DNA from: Saprospiraceae bacterium
GTDB lineage: Bacteria; Bacteroidota; Bacteroidia; Chitinophagales; Saprospiraceae
Assembly: GCA_020630355.1 (NCBI GenBank)
Contig: JAHDBO010000104.1
Coordinates: forward strand, 1 to 6,909
Direction of reading: 5' to 3'
Length of the DNA stretch: 6,909 nt
In this document: positions 5,756 to 6,909 of the stretch, piece by piece
Position numbering within the stretch: position 1 is the first letter of the stretch
Layout of the letters: every line of letters starts with the position of its first letter
The notes under the pieces: model-generated
Told to the model about the DNA's origin: nothing
Databases searched by the model: none
What the model saw: the letters and a program-made list of their open reading frames with translations, nothing else
Position numbers and translations under genes: made by a program

Positions 5756-6814
5756 TTATTTAAAACCTTTTTCAATTATTTTTTCAGCACTTTTCCCTTG
5801 AGGCGTAAAATCAAGCATATCGTATTCATCTAGTTTTTTCAAGTTTCCCCTCCATTGCCAAAGATGAACTCCCGCAAACCATTCTTTTTTCCAAATAGTA
5901 TTGAAAAAGGCTTGGTAGCAATTGCCTTGTATATCAGGTGAATATAAATGGGAAATATTGGGGTAGTCAAGCCATTCCCAAGGTTTGGCGGCACTATTGG
6001 TCGTGCTTTTATATCCCAATTCGGTAAAAAGAATCGGGCGTTTGTGTTTTTTGCTAAGCTTTTCCAAGGTAGGCGTATATTGAAGCCATCCATTCTCAAT
6101 TTCATTAAGGGTGGGACTGTCCTGCTCAACTAAAGGGAAGTAAGCTTGTATCCCTATGAAGTCGAGCTGTTCCCAAAAGTCGATGCTTTCATATTCTTTG
6201 TACCAATTGGCGGCATAAGTAATTTTACCTACATACACTTTTCTGATTTTGGGAATTAATTCCGACCAAAAATCAGGTTTTTCAGTGCTCAATCTCGAAA
6301 ATTCTGTCCCAATACAAAATAGGTCTACTTGGGTTTGCTGGGCAATCTCGGCGTATCGAAGAATGAAGTCTTCGTAACTGTTTTTCCAACTTTCCCAATC
6401 GCTGTCATTCCTAGGGAAAACATCAGAACGCCACTTTCCTTCCGTAGGCTTGTCAAGCCAAAGATGGGGTTTGAGGAATACCTTAAACCCAGCGGACTGA
6501 ACCATTTTAATCTGATTGACCCAATAGGAGTTTTGTTCTAGGATACGAAGACTATCACCATTATGATGATTCACCCTAGGGCTATCAATATCTTTTTGGA
6601 AGCTCCAAGGCACCAGTGTTATCCATTCTATATGTTTGTTTTTTATAGAATGAAAATCTGTTTTCTCATTAAATCTAAAAAGATGAACGCCACGTTGTTT
6701 GTTTTCTAGCGTGACATTGATGCCACTAGAAAAAGGATGCTTACAAGAGGCAAGACTGATAAGGAGAAGGATGAAGTAGAGTTGATAAGCAGCTTGATTT
6801 TTTAAAAGATACAT
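5756..6814 (-). CDS. Glycoside hydrolase lipoprotein, GH113-like (beta-mannanase family, TIM barrel)
   Basis: A 352-residue predicted lipoprotein. The signal peptide runs to the lipobox LASC with Cys24; Lys25 follows, and no acidic surface-export signal is evident. The mature part begins with RGVHLFRF and has the layout of a family 113 TIM barrel: WITLVPW (64-70), FKVFLKPHLWL (110-120), DLFCIGTEF (164-172) with Glu171 as likely acid/base, the strand DFIGIQAYFPL (218-228), ILFTELGYKS (261-270) with Glu265 as likely nucleophile, and GVHLWQWRG (315-323). Known: characterised GH113 enzymes cut beta-1,4-mannans or mannooligosaccharides. Substrate here is inferred from family resemblance only. ATG 6814 gives a normal signal peptide; there is no Shine-Dalgarno. 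No SusC/SusD pair, sugar transporter or other carbohydrate enzyme is next to it, so it does not look like part of a polysaccharide utilisation locus within this window. Confidence 0.85.
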   Translation of the reverse strand: MYLLKNQAAYQLYFILLLISLASCKHPFSSGINVTLENKQRGVHLFRFNEKTDFHSIKNKHIEWITLVPWSFQKDIDSPRVNHHNGDSLRILEQNSYWVNQIKMVQSAGFKVFLKPHLWLDKPTEGKWRSDVFPRNDSDWESWKNSYEDFILRYAEIAQQTQVDLFCIGTEFSRLSTEKPDFWSELIPKIRKVYVGKITYAANWYKEYESIDFWEQLDFIGIQAYFPLVEQDSPTLNEIENGWLQYTPTLEKLSKKHKRPILFTELGYKSTTNSAAKPWEWLDYPNISHLYSPDIQGNCYQAFFNTIWKKEWFAGVHLWQWRGNLKKLDEYDMLDFTPQGKSAEKIIEKGFK

Positions 6815-6854
6815 TATCTAATCTACAAAAATTAAGTGGTTAAGTACCGTGTAA

Positions 6855-6862
6855 CAAAAGTA
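6855..6862 (-). promoter_or_regulatory. -7 promoter element (TACTTTTG) for the glycoside hydrolase gene
   Basis: TACTTTTG on the minus strand matches TAnnTTTG and would start transcription about 33 bases before ATG 6814, a normal leader length. There is no TTTG at the -33 position; that area is taken up by the hairpin at 6872-6891. Confidence 0.6.
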
Positions 6863-6871
6863 TTTATCGTT

Positions 6872-6891
6872 GCGTGGGCTTTAGCCTGCGC
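6872..6891. repeat. GC-rich inverted repeat upstream of the glycoside hydrolase promoter
   Basis: GCGTGGGCT (6872-6880) pairs with AGCCTGCGC (6883-6891) in a nine-pair stem with two G-T wobbles around TT; in practice the loop would open to four bases. The wobbles favour folding of the plus-strand RNA, so it may be the remnant of a terminator or a REP-like repeat linked to a gene beyond the right edge. It also covers the place where the -33 box of the hydrolase promoter should be. Confidence 0.4.
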
Positions 6892-6909
6892 CTAGAGTCA
6901 TTGTTTTTC

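Noticed and set aside
5948..6133. Plus-strand frame opposite the glycoside hydrolase
   Set aside because: Antisense shadow; the minus strand carries the conserved catalytic motifs.

Overview
The window looks like a piece of chromosome from a member of the Bacteroidota, outside the well-studied Bacteroides group (Cytophagales- or Saprospirales-like; the exact order is not resolvable here). Reasons: low-to-moderate GC, weak or absent Shine-Dalgarno sequences, several -7 elements of the Bacteroidota TAnnTTTG type, a long ParC/GyrA-like protein of the phylum's typical form, a small RRM-glycine-rich RNA-binding protein, and a Tat-exported metallophosphatase that lacks its C-terminal domain.

Layout: (1) Bases 1-1264, plus strand: the 3' end of a membrane glycosyltransferase of the polyprenyl/dolichyl-phosphate sugar synthase type, overlapping by 11 bases a flippase-like membrane protein of the lysylphosphatidylglycerol-synthase TM family. 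The two resemble a split AglD-type glycan or lipid module. (2) Bases 1145-3874, minus strand: a type IIA topoisomerase A subunit (ParC-like), running convergently into the flippase gene and overlapping its last 120 bases. The overlap exists because the topoisomerase frame continues about 43 codons past its probable natural end. (3) Bases 3875-4182: an AT-rich divergent spacer with nested palindromes and a promoter pointing to the RRM gene. (4) Bases 4183-4597, plus strand: RRM RNA-binding protein with an RGG-like tail, followed by a strong two-tier hairpin terminator. (5) Bases 4622-5533, minus strand: Tat-exported metallophosphatase. (6) Bases 5534-5755: spacer with two promoter-like elements, mutually exclusive hairpins and a GC-rich imperfect hairpin. 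(7) Bases 5756-6814, minus strand: GH113-type glycoside hydrolase lipoprotein, with its own -7 promoter element and a hairpin near the right edge.

Apart from the glycosyltransferase-flippase pair, the genes look like independent single-gene units, not one pathway. No CRISPR array, transposase, tRNA, rRNA, toxin-antitoxin or phage gene was seen. I find no convincing new biological system. The most useful leads are the apparent 3' extension of the topoisomerase gene over its convergent neighbour, the split glycosyltransferase-flippase pair, and the structured non-coding spacers.
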